Shown here one piece after another: positions 44,656-53,263 of a DNA stretch of 64,000 nt. The position numbers and the translations under genes are program-made. This DNA is from Pseudoxanthomonas sp. JBR18. Lineage in GTDB: Bacteria; Pseudomonadota; Gammaproteobacteria; Xanthomonadales; Xanthomonadaceae. The notes below the pieces were generated by a model. That model was not told the origin of the DNA. It did not search any database and worked only from the letters and a program-made list of their open reading frames with translations. The stretch covers positions 2,921,001-2,985,000 of the forward strand of contig NZ_CP116339.1 in NCBI RefSeq assembly GCF_028198165.1. Direction: 5' to 3'. The number at the start of each line of letters is the position of its first letter. Positions within the stretch are counted from its first letter, which is position 1.

Positions 44656-45276
44656 TCAGCCGGCGTTGCGGCTGCGCGGCGTGGCCAGACGCACGACCTG
44701 CTGCACACCGACGTGCACGATCACGCCCAGGCCCACGTAGATCGCGGTGCTGCGCAGGAAGGGCAGGAACCAGTCGCTGTAGTTCTTCCACCAGCCCGCG
44801 ACGGTCGGCTGCACGACGCTGTCGCTGATCCAGTAGAAGCTGCCCTGGCTGATCAGGTGGCACACGGCCACCGAGACGAGCAGGCTCGCGCAGGCGGTCG
44901 CCAGGGTGCGGTTGTCGGACTGGGTCAGCGACAGTCGCGCGGTCAGGCTGCCGCCCAGCCACAGGGCCAGATAGGCCGGTACCAGGCACCAGTAGGCGGC
45001 CGAGACGCAGTAGTGCGCCCAGAAGTCCATTCCCTGCCCGGTGATCACCGCATAGTCCACGCCCACGGCCAGGGCCATGAAGACCGGGAAGGCCCAGCGC
45101 GACCAACTGCGCAAGTAGAAGCCGCCCATGAAGAACACCGCCCAGGAGGCATCCGGCGTGGGCCCGAGGTGGGTCAGCAGTGCCGGCAGGTGCGAGCGGG
45201 TGGCGACCATCAAGACGGCCAACAGGATCAGGATCGCGGCGCGCGGGCCGGCATGTGCGGGAACGTGGCGGGTCAT
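44656..45276 (-). CDS. Hypothetical multi-spanning membrane protein beside cobalamin adenosyltransferase
   Basis: 206 residues with about six hydrophobic segments (AAILILLAVLMVATRSHLPA; WAFPVFMALAVGVDYAVITG; WCLVPAYLALWLGG; ASLLVSVAVCHLI; STAIYVGLGVIVHVGVQQVV). Histidines, tryptophans and cysteines cluster at the membrane edges (DFWAHYCVSAAYWC). Not recognised as a named family. Position 16 bp before a cobalamin adenosyltransferase makes a corrinoid uptake or related role plausible, on context alone. Confidence 0.75.
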   Translation of the reverse strand: MTRHVPAHAGPRAAILILLAVLMVATRSHLPALLTHLGPTPDASWAVFFMGGFYLRSWSRWAFPVFMALAVGVDYAVITGQGMDFWAHYCVSAAYWCLVPAYLALWLGGSLTARLSLTQSDNRTLATACASLLVSVAVCHLISQGSFYWISDSVVQPTVAGWWKNYSDWFLPFLRSTAIYVGLGVIVHVGVQQVVRLATPRSRNAG

Positions 45277-45547
45277 GGGGGCAAAAGCGCTCTGCGGAAT
45301 TCAGCGACGATTCTAACTTGCGGGCAGGCCGATGGGCGCGCAGGCCGTTCATCGCTGGTATCCAGCCGCCCGGTGGACCAGGTCATGCGGTGCGCTGCGC
45401 CAGCGAGCGCGCCCTCCAGGTTGATCCGGGCGGCGTGACGATCAAGAGGTCCAGGCGGCCGTGAACCAGCACGCCGGCAGTGAAAGGGCCGCCGAACACG
45501 GCCAGGCGCGCGCAGCGCCGGTGAGTCGGCGCCGTATCATGTCGCCC

Positions 45548-46756
45548 ATGAGTGCACGACATGATGTGGTGATCATCGGCGGCGGCCTGGTCGGGGCGAG
45601 TCTGGCCATCGCCCTGGACCGCCTGGGGCGCGAGGTCGCCTTGGTCGAGGCGACGCCGGCCGGCGAGATGCCGGCGGTGTTCGACGAGCGCAACCTGAGC
45701 TTCGCCGCGGCCACGGTCAACGCGCTGAGCGCACTGGGCGTGATGCAACGGCTGCAGACCCCGCCGGGGCCGATCCGCCGGATCCATGTCAGCCGCGCCG
45801 GGGATTTCGGCCGGGTGGTGCTGGACGCGGCCGACTACGGGCGCGAGGTCTTCGGCCAGGTCGTGGTGGCGCGCGATTTCGGCGCCGCGCTGGAGTCGGC
45901 CCTGGGCGACTGCCGGCATCTCACGCGCTACCGGCCGGCCAGGTTCCTGGGCCTGGCCAGCGCGGCGGGCGGTGTACGCGGGCTGCACGTGGCCACCGAT
46001 GCGGGCGAGATCGAGCTGGAAACCCCGCTGCTGGTCGGCGCCGATGGCAGCCACAGCAGTGTGCGCGGGGCGCTGGGAATCCAGGCCGACGTGCACGACT
46101 ACCGGCAACGCCTGTTCGTGGCCCGGGTGCGGACCACGCGCGCGCCGGACGGCACGGCCTGGGAGCGCTTTGGTAACGACGGGCCCACCGCGCTGCTGCC
46201 GCGCGGCGATCGCCATCACGGCTTCATCCATGGTGTGCCGGAAGACCAGGCCGACGCGGTGGCCGCGCTCGACGAGGCCGGCTGGCTGGCGCGTGCGCAG
46301 GCGGCCTTCGGCTGGCGGGCCGGGCGTTTCGTCGCCAGCGGACCGCGCAGCGCCTATCCCATCGTCAAGGTGCTGGCCCAGCGCGTCACCGCGCCACGCG
46401 CCGTGCTGCTGGGCAATGCCGCCCAGTCGATCCATCCGCTGGGCGCGCAGGGCTTCAACCTGGGCCTGCGCGATGCGCTGACCCTGGCCGAATTGGTGGC
46501 CGAGGCTGAAGATCCCGGTACCGACACGCTGCTGGACACCTACGCGCGCCGTCGCCAGCCCGACCGCGAGCGCACGCTGCGTTTCTCCGATGGCCTGGCG
46601 CGGCTGACCAGCAACGACGCGCCGCTGCTGCGCCCACTGCGCAGCGCCGGCCTGCTGGCGGCGGGGAATCTGGCCGCCGTGCAGTCGATGCTGGTGGGCG
46701 GGGCGATGGGCTTTGCCGGTGACGTCCCGGCGCTGTGCCGCGAGGACGCCGCATGA
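45548..46756 (+). CDS. ubiH: UbiH-family FAD-dependent ubiquinone hydroxylase
   Basis: Flavin monooxygenase of ubiquinone biosynthesis, 402 residues from ATG 45548 (an ATG at 45539 adds three residues). FAD motifs: VVIIGGGLVGASLAIALDRL, VGADGSHSSVRG, and LLGNAAQSIHPLGAQGFNLG. The downstream homologue overlaps by 4 nt (ATGA), the usual pairing of two hydroxylases acting on different ring positions. The 262 bp upstream hold no recognised gene. Confidence 0.93.
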   Translation: MSARHDVVIIGGGLVGASLAIALDRLGREVALVEATPAGEMPAVFDERNLSFAAATVNALSALGVMQRLQTPPGPIRRIHVSRAGDFGRVVLDAADYGREVFGQVVVARDFGAALESALGDCRHLTRYRPARFLGLASAAGGVRGLHVATDAGEIELETPLLVGADGSHSSVRGALGIQADVHDYRQRLFVARVRTTRAPDGTAWERFGNDGPTALLPRGDRHHGFIHGVPEDQADAVAALDEAGWLARAQAAFGWRAGRFVASGPRSAYPIVKVLAQRVTAPRAVLLGNAAQSIHPLGAQGFNLGLRDALTLAELVAEAEDPGTDTLLDTYARRRQPDRERTLRFSDGLARLTSNDAPLLRPLRSAGLLAAGNLAAVQSMLVGGAMGFAGDVPALCREDAA

Positions 46757-47931
46757 GCCGGCGCGGGCGCAGTGACGTGGTGGTAGTCGGTGGCGGTGTG
46801 GTCGGCGCGGCCTGTGCGCTGGCGCTGGCCGCGCAGGATCTGGACGTGACGCTGGTGGAAGGCCAGGCGCCGACGCCGTGGTCGGCCACCGTGCCCGACC
46901 TGCGCGTCTACGCCTTCGCACCGGACAACGCCGCGCTGCTGGAGCGGCTCGGCGTCTGGGCCCAGGTCCGCGACACCCGGGCGCAGCCTTACCGGCGCAT
47001 GCGGGTGTGGGATGCCGCCGGCGGTGGCGAGCTGACCTTCGACGCCGACCGCCTGGGCCGGCGCCAGCTGGGCTGGCTGGTCGAACATGCCCTGCTGGCC
47101 GATCGGCTGTGGGCCGCGCTACCGGCCGCGGGGGTGCAGGTGCGCTGTCCGGCGCGGGTCGAGGCGATGGACCAGGATGCCGACAGCGTGCGCCTGCGCC
47201 TGGACGATGGCATGCGGCTGGAAGCACGCCTGGCGGTCGCCGCCGACGGCGCCGCCTCGACCCTGCGCGCGCTGGCTGGCCTGCCCACGCAGGGGCACGA
47301 CTATCGCCAGCGCGGCGTGGTCGGCTACCTGCGCTCGGAGCGTCCACACGAGGCCACCGCCTGGCAGCGCTTTCTGCCGACCGGGCCGTTGGCGGTGCTG
47401 CCGTTCACGGAGGGACGCAGCTCCATTGTCTGGACCCTGCCGCAGGCCGAGGCGGCCCGCGTGCTGGCGCTGGACGACGCGACGTTCTCACGCGAGCTGA
47501 CCCGCGCGTTCGGCGGCCGGCTGGGGGAATTGACCATCGATTCGCCACGGGCGGCCTTCCCGCTGCGCCTGCAACTGGCCCGGCAGTACGTGGAAGGCCG
47601 CGTGCTGGTGGTTGGCGATGCCGCGCACGCCGTGCATCCGCTGGCCGGGCAGGGCGTGAACCTGGGCCTGCGCGATGTGGCCGGCCTGATGGAACTGGTC
47701 GCCGCGGCGCGCGCGCGCCGGGCCCCGTGGGACACCCCGCACCGGCTGGCGCGCTGGGCGCGGACCCGGCGCAGCGAGAACACCGTCGCCGCCTACACCT
47801 TCGATGGCATCAACCGACTGTTCTCCAACGACGAACTGCACACCACCCTGGCCCGAGGCCCGTTGCTTGGCCTGGCTGGCCGGATGCCGCCGCTGACCGA
47901 CCTGCTGTGGCGGCGCGCGGCCGGGCTGTAG
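46753..47931 (+). CDS. Second UbiH/UbiI/UbiF-family ubiquinone hydroxylase
   Basis: 392-residue flavoprotein monooxygenase. VVVVGGGVVGAACALALAAQ opens the FAD domain; DLRVYAFAPDNAALLERLGV, VAADGAASTLRALAG and VVGDAAHAVHPLAGQGVNLG follow. It belongs to the UbiH/UbiI/UbiF group; which ring carbon it hydroxylates cannot be decided from the sequence. Overlaps ubiH by 4 nt and is followed by a hairpin. Confidence 0.92.
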   Translation: MSRRGRSDVVVVGGGVVGAACALALAAQDLDVTLVEGQAPTPWSATVPDLRVYAFAPDNAALLERLGVWAQVRDTRAQPYRRMRVWDAAGGGELTFDADRLGRRQLGWLVEHALLADRLWAALPAAGVQVRCPARVEAMDQDADSVRLRLDDGMRLEARLAVAADGAASTLRALAGLPTQGHDYRQRGVVGYLRSERPHEATAWQRFLPTGPLAVLPFTEGRSSIVWTLPQAEAARVLALDDATFSRELTRAFGGRLGELTIDSPRAAFPLRLQLARQYVEGRVLVVGDAAHAVHPLAGQGVNLGLRDVAGLMELVAAARARRAPWDTPHRLARWARTRRSENTVAAYTFDGINRLFSNDELHTTLARGPLLGLAGRMPPLTDLLWRRAAGL

Positions 47932-47945
47932 CGGGCGTCCATTCC

Positions 47946-47983
47946 GGCTGACGTGAGGGCGCGGATGCGGCGCCACGTCAGCC
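47946..47983 (+). terminator. Hairpin after the ubi operon
   Basis: Perfect 10-bp inverted repeat GGCTGACGTG / CACGTCAGCC enclosing an 18-nt interior, 15 nt after the stop. No T-run follows, so it is terminator-like at best, or a protein-binding palindrome. Confidence 0.4.
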
Positions 47984-48209
47984 CACATTGGTACCGACGG
48001 ATCCTCTTGCTGAGCCAGGGCCTTGGTGCGCGCGCCGACGGCGAGCGCGTGAAACGTCAGCAAGTGCGGCATCGTGGCTGACCGTTTCCGGAGGGGCGGG
48101 CGCTGCCGCTGGATGTCCCGCTCCATCGTGATCGGCGGTCTTGCGTTTCGCACGGTATTGACCGACGCCGCGCGAGCATCGGCCATCACATTGCTGCAGG
48201 AGATCAGCC

Positions 48210-48401
48210 ATGGTCAGTCCGACTCAGCAGCCGCCTTGGCGCCAAGCCGCCCCGGCCATGGCAAGGCTGCGCGTCCGGCTTGGCACCGCACACAAGGTCC
48301 CGGTGCGCAATCGGGCCGGAGTTGTCGGCCACCATGCTTCCCAGCTGGCCGACAGGTTGGCGATCGCACGCCAGACCAGACTGAAGGACAGGCCCGCATG
48401 A
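48210..48401 (+). CDS. Small basic hypothetical protein (63 aa)
   Basis: ATG 48210 is preceded by GGAGATCAGCC, a good ribosome binding site. The frame (MVSPTQQPPWRQAAPAMARL...) is basic and ends exactly in an ATGA overlap with the next small gene. No family recognised and composition is not strongly protein-like, so it may be a leader that couples translation to the downstream membrane peptide. Confidence 0.42.
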   Translation: MVSPTQQPPWRQAAPAMARLRVRLGTAHKVPVRNRAGVVGHHASQLADRLAIARQTRLKDRPA

Positions 48402-48550
48402 GCTGGCTCGGGTTGGTGATGGTGCTGGTCTTCGGCTACCTGGCCTTCAAGGTCGCCGCCGTCCTGCTCAAGGGGCTGTTCTGGGTGCTGGTGATCGTCG
48501 GCCTCTACTGGTTCGCTTCGGCGTTGCTGGGCCTGCCCTGGATTTTCTGA
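48398..48550 (+). CDS. 50-residue single membrane protein
   Basis: Short frame from ATG 48398 encoding MSWLGLVMVLVFGYLAFKVA followed by a lysine (AVLLKGLFW) and a second hydrophobic stretch (VLVIVGLYWFASALLGLPWIF). Predicted to be almost wholly membrane embedded as a helical hairpin. Codon use (high GC at third positions) and the ATGA overlap with the upstream ORF support coding. No function known to me; very similar short proteins seem to occur in Xanthomonadaceae, from memory only. Confidence 0.7.
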   Translation: MSWLGLVMVLVFGYLAFKVAAVLLKGLFWVLVIVGLYWFASALLGLPWIF

Positions 48551-48677
48551 ACGGTGTCATCGGCATGCAGCGCCTGCGTCACCGGGCTTGAACGAAAGGC
48601 TGCGCATGATGCGCACACGTCCACTCCCGCCGGGTCTGGAGCCATTCTCCCGACTGGCCCGTGTGGACGACCAATCC

Positions 48678-48705
48678 GGCGCCTGATTCGTCTCTTTCAG
48701 GCGCC
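48678..48705 (-). terminator. Inverted repeat overlapping the stop codon of the BaiN-like gene
   Basis: Perfect 9-bp inverted repeat GGCGCCTGA / TCAGGCGCC with a 10-nt loop. The TGA in the 5' arm on the minus strand is the gene's own stop codon. A few T residues occur in the loop but no T-run follows. It lies between convergent genes and is plausible as a 3' stabilising or terminator hairpin. Confidence 0.45.
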
Positions 48706-49938
48706 TAGCAGCCAGGCCGTCGCGCCCTTCGCGGCGCGGCGGCCCGATGCGAAACACGCCGTCAGCAGATAGCCTCCGGTCGGCGCCTCCCAGTCCAGCA
48801 TCTCGCCCGCGCAGAACACGCCCGGCACGGTGTTGAGCATGCCCTGCGCATCGATGCCCTCCAGGCACACACCACCGGCGCTGCTGATCGCCTCGGCCAC
48901 GGGGCGTGGACGCTGTAGGGTCAGCGGCAGGCGATGAATGGCCTGGGCGAGGGCATCCTCGTCGTTGCGCGCCGCACCGCTGACGGTCTCGAATACCAGT
49001 GCCGCCTTGGCGCCGTCGATGCCGGCGGCCCGTCGCAGGTGTTCGCCGACGGAGCGGCCCTTGCGCGGGCGCGCCAGGTCGGCCCGCAGGCGCGCCAGTT
49101 CGCGGCCCGGGGCCAGGTCCAGATGCACCGTGGCCTGGCCGTCGCGGGCGATGGCCTCGCGCAGGTCCGGGGCGATGGCGTAGATCAGGCTGCCCTCGAT
49201 GCCGGTCTGGGTCAGGACGCACTCACCCTGCAGCGCATGGGCATTGCCTTCGGCGTCATGCCAATGCGCGACCACGGCCTTGAGCGGGGCGCCGGCGTGC
49301 CGGGCCATGTGCGGGCTGAAGGCGATGTCGAAACCGCAGTTGGCCGGCTTCAACGGGCTCACCGCCACCCCGCGTGCGGTCAGCCACGGCTGCCAGGCGC
49401 CGTCCGAGCCCAGCTGCGGCCAGCTGGCACCGCCCAGCGCCAGGACGGTGGCCCCGGGACGCACGCGCAGGTGCCCATCCGGCGTGTCGAAACCCAGCGC
49501 CCCATCGGTGTCCCAACCGGTCCAGCGGTGGTGCACGTGGAAGCGCACGCCTTGTTCCTTGAGCCGGCGCACCCAGCCACGCAGCAGCGGGGCGGCCTTC
49601 AGGTCGGTGGGGAACACGCGTCCGGAGCTGCCGACGAAGGTTTCCACGCCCAGCCCGCGTGCCCAGCCGCGCAGCGCGTCGGCATCGAAGTCGTCCAGCC
49701 AGTCGCCCACCTGCGCGGCGCGCTCGCGGTAGCGGGCGTCAAAGCCAGGCCGCGGCTCGGAGTGGGTCAGGTTCATCCCCCCCTTGCCGGCGATCAGGAA
49801 CTTGCGACCGACCGAACCCTTGGCTTCGTAGAGATCGACCTCAAGGCCGGCGGCGCGGGCGGTCTCGGCGGCCATCAGGCCGGCCGGGCCGCCGCCGACG
49901 ACGGCCACGCTTGGAGTGGGAACAGGGGCTGCACACAT
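48697..49938 (-). CDS. BaiN/HI0933-like NAD(P)/FAD-dependent oxidoreductase
   Basis: 413-residue flavoprotein from ATG 49938. Dinucleotide fold VAVVGGGPAGLMAAETARAA, family signature RKFLIAGKGGMNLTHSE, VLALGGASWPQLGSDG, and the C-terminal AISSAGGVCLEGID then GVFCAGEMLDWEAPTGGYL. The family is widespread; physiological substrate unknown. Convergent with the small membrane-protein gene and divergent from the serine hydrolase. Confidence 0.92.
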   Translation of the reverse strand: MCAAPVPTPSVAVVGGGPAGLMAAETARAAGLEVDLYEAKGSVGRKFLIAGKGGMNLTHSEPRPGFDARYRERAAQVGDWLDDFDADALRGWARGLGVETFVGSSGRVFPTDLKAAPLLRGWVRRLKEQGVRFHVHHRWTGWDTDGALGFDTPDGHLRVRPGATVLALGGASWPQLGSDGAWQPWLTARGVAVSPLKPANCGFDIAFSPHMARHAGAPLKAVVAHWHDAEGNAHALQGECVLTQTGIEGSLIYAIAPDLREAIARDGQATVHLDLAPGRELARLRADLARPRKGRSVGEHLRRAAGIDGAKAALVFETVSGAARNDEDALAQAIHRLPLTLQRPRPVAEAISSAGGVCLEGIDAQGMLNTVPGVFCAGEMLDWEAPTGGYLLTACFASGRRAAKGATAWLLGA

Positions 49939-50042
49939 CGCGCCATTATGCGGCGCGCGCGCATGACCGATGGCAGGGCCGGGTGCGGCCCGCGCGCGGG
50001 TATGGTGCAGGGCTGTCTTCCATTGCAAACGGGGAATCTTCG

Positions 50043-51644
50043 ATGCGTGTGATGCCGTCTCTGGCCGGGGCGATGCTGTCGGCCTGCCTGCTTGCGCCCG
50101 TGGCCCATGCCCAGCAACCTGCGGCGCTGCCGCCGCAACTGCAGGGCTTCGATGCCTACGTGGACCGCACGCGCAGCCAGTTCGACGTGCCCGGCATCGC
50201 GGTGGCCATCGTCAAGGACGGCCAGGTGGTGCTGGAACGCGGCTACGGCTTGCGGGAGCTGGGCAAGCCGGACAAGGTCGATGCGCGCACGCTGTTCGCC
50301 ATCGCCTCCAACACCAAGGCCTTCACCTCGGCCTCGATCGCCATGCTGGCCGACGAGGGCAAGCTGCGCCTGGATGACCGGGTGATCGACCACCTGCCGT
50401 GGTTCCGCATGTCCGATCCGTACATCACCCATGAGATGCGCATCCGCGACCTGCTGGCCCATCGCAGCGGCCTGTCGTTGGGTGCCGGCGACCTGCTGTA
50501 CTGGCCGACCACCACCTACACCAACAAGGAAGTGGCCGAGCGCCTGGCCAATGTGCCGATCAAGGGCGGCTTCCGCTACCAGTACGCCTACGACAACATC
50601 CTGTTCGGCGTGGCCCAGCTGGTGATCGAGCAGGCGTCGGGGATGCCGTACAAGCAGTTCCTCCAGCAGAACTTCTTCAAGCCGCTGGGCATGGACGACA
50701 CGGTCTACAACAGCGATGACCTCAAGTCCGGCGACGACGTGGCCACCGGCCATTCCAAGGCCGATTTCAAGGACCTGCGGCCGGCCCCGCGCATGACCTG
50801 GTCGAACGTCGGCGGTGCCGGCGGCATCTATTCCAGCGTGCACGACCTGTCCAAGTGGGTGCGGGCGCAGCTGGATGGCGGGGTGATCTCGGGCGAGGGC
50901 GACTCTGCCAAGCGCTTGTTCAGCGCCAAGCGCCAGGCCGACATGTGGACCATGCTCACGCCGATTCCGGTGTCCGATCCGTCGGTGCCTGAACTGGCGG
51001 CGGTCAAGCCCAATTACTTCGGGTACGGCGAAGGCTGGATGCTGTCGGACTACCGCGGCCACAAGCTGGTCTGGCACACCGGCGGTTGGCCGGGGATGGT
51101 TTCGCGCATCACCCTGGTGCCGGAGGAGAAGCTGGGCATCATCGTGCTGACCAACCAGGAGGTCGGCGCGGCGTTCAACGCGGTGACCATGCGCGCGCTG
51201 GATGCCTACCTGGGCGCGCCCGAGACCGACTGGGTCGCCGCCTACGCCAAGGCCGTGGCCAAGTCCCAGGGCGACGCCGATGCCAGCTGGAAGAAGCATG
51301 TGGCCGAGCGCGATGCCAGTGCCAAGCCCGCGTTGCCGCTGTCCGACTACGCCCAGACCTATCGCGACGCCTGGTATGGCGACATCGTGGTCAGCCAGGA
51401 ACACGGCAAGCTGGTGATCCGTTTCTCCAAGACCCCGCAGCTGGTCGGTGACCTGACCCCGTGGCAGCACGACACCTTCGTGGTCCGCTGGCGCGAGCGC
51501 TGGCTCAACGCCGATGCCTTCCTGACCTTCAACCTGGATGCCGACGGCCACATCGTCGATGCCGGGATCAAGCCGATCTCGCCGCTGACCGACTTCAGCT
51601 TCGACTTCCAGGATCTGGTGCTCAAGCCGGTGAAACAGGACTGA
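50043..51644 (+). CDS. Exported serine hydrolase (class C beta-lactamase/DD-peptidase family)
   Basis: 533 residues with a signal peptide (MRVMPSLAGAMLSACLLAPV, AHA). Active-site motifs of the family are intact: SxxK as S89-N-T-K92, YxN as Y183-D-N185, and HTG at H345. The C-terminal about 120 residues form an additional beta-rich domain (DUF3471-like: LPLSDYAQTYRDAWYGDI). Such proteins are peptidases or esterases rather than resistance beta-lactamases as a rule. Probably periplasmic. Confidence 0.92.
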   Translation: MRVMPSLAGAMLSACLLAPVAHAQQPAALPPQLQGFDAYVDRTRSQFDVPGIAVAIVKDGQVVLERGYGLRELGKPDKVDARTLFAIASNTKAFTSASIAMLADEGKLRLDDRVIDHLPWFRMSDPYITHEMRIRDLLAHRSGLSLGAGDLLYWPTTTYTNKEVAERLANVPIKGGFRYQYAYDNILFGVAQLVIEQASGMPYKQFLQQNFFKPLGMDDTVYNSDDLKSGDDVATGHSKADFKDLRPAPRMTWSNVGGAGGIYSSVHDLSKWVRAQLDGGVISGEGDSAKRLFSAKRQADMWTMLTPIPVSDPSVPELAAVKPNYFGYGEGWMLSDYRGHKLVWHTGGWPGMVSRITLVPEEKLGIIVLTNQEVGAAFNAVTMRALDAYLGAPETDWVAAYAKAVAKSQGDADASWKKHVAERDASAKPALPLSDYAQTYRDAWYGDIVVSQEHGKLVIRFSKTPQLVGDLTPWQHDTFVVRWRERWLNADAFLTFNLDADGHIVDAGIKPISPLTDFSFDFQDLVLKPVKQD

Positions 51645-51654
51645 GCCAGGCACC

Positions 51655-51676
51655 GTCCCGCTCGGACACGCGGGAC
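51655..51676 (+). terminator. Hairpin after the serine hydrolase gene
   Basis: Seven-bp perfect stem GTCCCGC / GCGGGAC with an 8-nt loop, 10 nt after the stop, in the gap between convergent genes. No T-run, so only a weak terminator candidate. Confidence 0.3.
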
Positions 51677-51728
51677 AGCGTCGCCTCGCACGAGACGTGT
51701 GCCGCCGGTGCGGGGCGGCGCGCCGCGC

Positions 51729-52166
51729 TTACTGGGGCTTGACCTGCAGCAGGTCGATATCGAACACCAGCGAGGCGCCGGGTGGGATCACCCCACCGGC
51801 GCCTTCGTCGCCGTAGGCCAGGTCCGGTGGAATCATCAGGGTGCGGCGGCCGCCGACCTTCATCCCGACCACGCCCTGGTCCCAGCCCTTGATGACCGTG
51901 CCGCCGCCGAGCTGAAAGGTAAAGGGCGCACCGCGATCGACCGAACTGTCGAACTTCGGGCCGTGCTTGTCCGGCTTGGTGTCGTCGTAGATCCATCCGG
52001 TGTAATGCACGCTGACCTGATCGCCGGCTTTCGCCGTCGCGCCCTGGCCAGCGGTCACGTCGGTCATCTGCAGCGCGTTCACGCCTCCATGCAGCTCGAC
52101 AGGCTGGCGGGGCGGGGCGCAGGCAGCCAGTGCAAGCGCCAGCACGAAGGGAGTCCACAGGCGCAT
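51729..52166 (-). CDS. FKBP-type peptidyl-prolyl cis-trans isomerase lipoprotein
   Basis: 145 residues: lipoprotein signal (MRLWTPFVLALALAAC) and one FKBP domain (VSVHYTGWIYDDTKPDKHGP, FDSSVDRGAPFTFQLGGGTV, IKGWDQGVVGMKVGGRRTLM, IPPDLAYGDEGAGGVIPPGA). Active-site residues of the family (Y, F, D, V-I, W, Y) appear present. Envelope folding factor by family. Divergent from the DUF6164 gene. Confidence 0.93.
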   Translation of the reverse strand: MRLWTPFVLALALAACAPPRQPVELHGGVNALQMTDVTAGQGATAKAGDQVSVHYTGWIYDDTKPDKHGPKFDSSVDRGAPFTFQLGGGTVIKGWDQGVVGMKVGGRRTLMIPPDLAYGDEGAGGVIPPGASLVFDIDLLQVKPQ

Positions 52167-52330
52167 CGCGCGCTCCTTTGTCTGGAATAACGGCGCGACA
52201 CGTTAGCAGGGCCGCGGCGCCCGCGCCCGGTCCTGGCACGGATGTCATGACGTGAGAGCGACCAAGTTTCGCGGCGGGCTCATCGCGCCCCCGGCGCATC
52301 CGGCAAACGCGCAGCAGCTATCCTGTCGCG

Positions 52331-52696
52331 ATGGCCAAGCTGCTGCTCAACCTGCGCAATGTCCCCGACGACGAAGCCGACGAAGTCCGTGCTTGGCTGA
52401 AGCAGGCGCGCATCGCCTTCTACGAGACCAAGCCCAGTCCCTGGGGCGTCAGCCACGGGGGGATCTGGTTGGAACAGGACGATGACCTGCCGCAGGCCAG
52501 GGCCTTGATGGCCGACTACCAGCATGCGCGCGGCGCGCGGGCCCGCGCCGACGCCGAGCAGGCCCGGCGCGAAGGGCGCGCGGAGACCTTCGCCGGGCTG
52601 CTGCGCCACCGGCCGCTGTACGTGCTGGGGCTGCTGCTGGCCATCGTGGTGATCCTGGGCGTCACCCTGGCCTTGCCTTGGTGGCTGCTGGGCTAG
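52331..52696 (+). CDS. DUF6164-type small membrane protein
   Basis: 121 residues: an N-terminal domain (LLLNLRNVPDDEADEVRAWL, FYETKPSPWGVSHGGIWLEQ) resembling the DUF2007-like signal transducer fold, an Arg/Ala helix, and one C-terminal membrane segment (YVLGLLLAIVVILGVTLALP). The name DUF6164 is from memory of similar proteins. Function unknown. Converges on the SRPBCC gene 15 bp away. Confidence 0.8.
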   Translation: MAKLLLNLRNVPDDEADEVRAWLKQARIAFYETKPSPWGVSHGGIWLEQDDDLPQARALMADYQHARGARARADAEQARREGRAETFAGLLRHRPLYVLGLLLAIVVILGVTLALPWWLLG

Positions 52697-52711
52697 GGCC
52701 CGTCCGGCGGC

Positions 52712-53221
52712 TCAGCCAGCCTCGCGCGGCGCGGCGAACAGCGCCAGCAATCCGTCCAGGTAACCCTGCCATCCGGCGTGCACACGCGCCTGTCGATCAT
52801 CCGATGGCGTGGCCACGGTCTGAGTCACGGTGAGCGTGCAGACCTGCGGTGCCTGCGCCATGAACGCCAGCACGACCTGCGCGCTGCTTGCCTGGGGAGG
52901 GGCGTCCTCGCTCCAGCGCATCACGATCCGGTGCGGACGCTCGAGCCTGTCGAACACCGCGTGCTGCGCATGGGTCCGCTCGCCGCGCCGGATTCGCAGC
53001 ACCATCGCGCCGCCCACGCGAGGATCGATGTCCAGGCCGAGCAGCTCACCGCCCACCGTGGCCGGGTCGAACATCCACATGCCGAGCGTGCGGGGCGTCA
53101 GCCAGGCGTCGTACAGGCGCTCGCAGGCGACCGCATAGCGCTGCTGGAGCTGGATGGCCTGAGTCGGGGCGGGGGACGCGCGGTCGATCACGGGAGCGGC
53201 GGTGAAGGTTGAGCACCCCAT
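52712..53221 (-). CDS. SRPBCC/AHSA1-domain protein
   Basis: 169 residues from ATG 53221, or about 158 from an internal GTG. The core YAVACERLYDAWLTPRTLGM followed by WMFDP and the C-terminal VHAGWQGYLDGLLALF match activator-of-Hsp90-homologue-like (AHSA1) proteins, a lipid or ligand-binding START-like fold. Often paired with ArsR regulators, but none is adjacent here. Divergent from trhO with 42 bp between starts. Confidence 0.83.
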   Translation of the reverse strand: MGCSTFTAAPVIDRASPAPTQAIQLQQRYAVACERLYDAWLTPRTLGMWMFDPATVGGELLGLDIDPRVGGAMVLRIRRGERTHAQHAVFDRLERPHRIVMRWSEDAPPQASSAQVVLAFMAQAPQVCTLTVTQTVATPSDDRQARVHAGWQGYLDGLLALFAAPREAG

Positions 53222-53263
53222 TGTCCAGCATCCAGCCCCAGCGGCGCCGGCTAAAATGGCGGC

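Noticed and set aside
45383..47347. Long minus-strand frame opposite the two ubi hydroxylase genes.
   Set aside because: Arginine/proline-rich antisense sequence without motifs; the plus strand carries intact FAD-binding proteins.
50043..51644. Antibiotic-resistance class C beta-lactamase.
   Set aside because: The SxxK, YxN and HTG motifs are shared with many peptidases and esterases; the extra C-terminal domain and the lack of an AmpR-type neighbour favour a housekeeping serine hydrolase.
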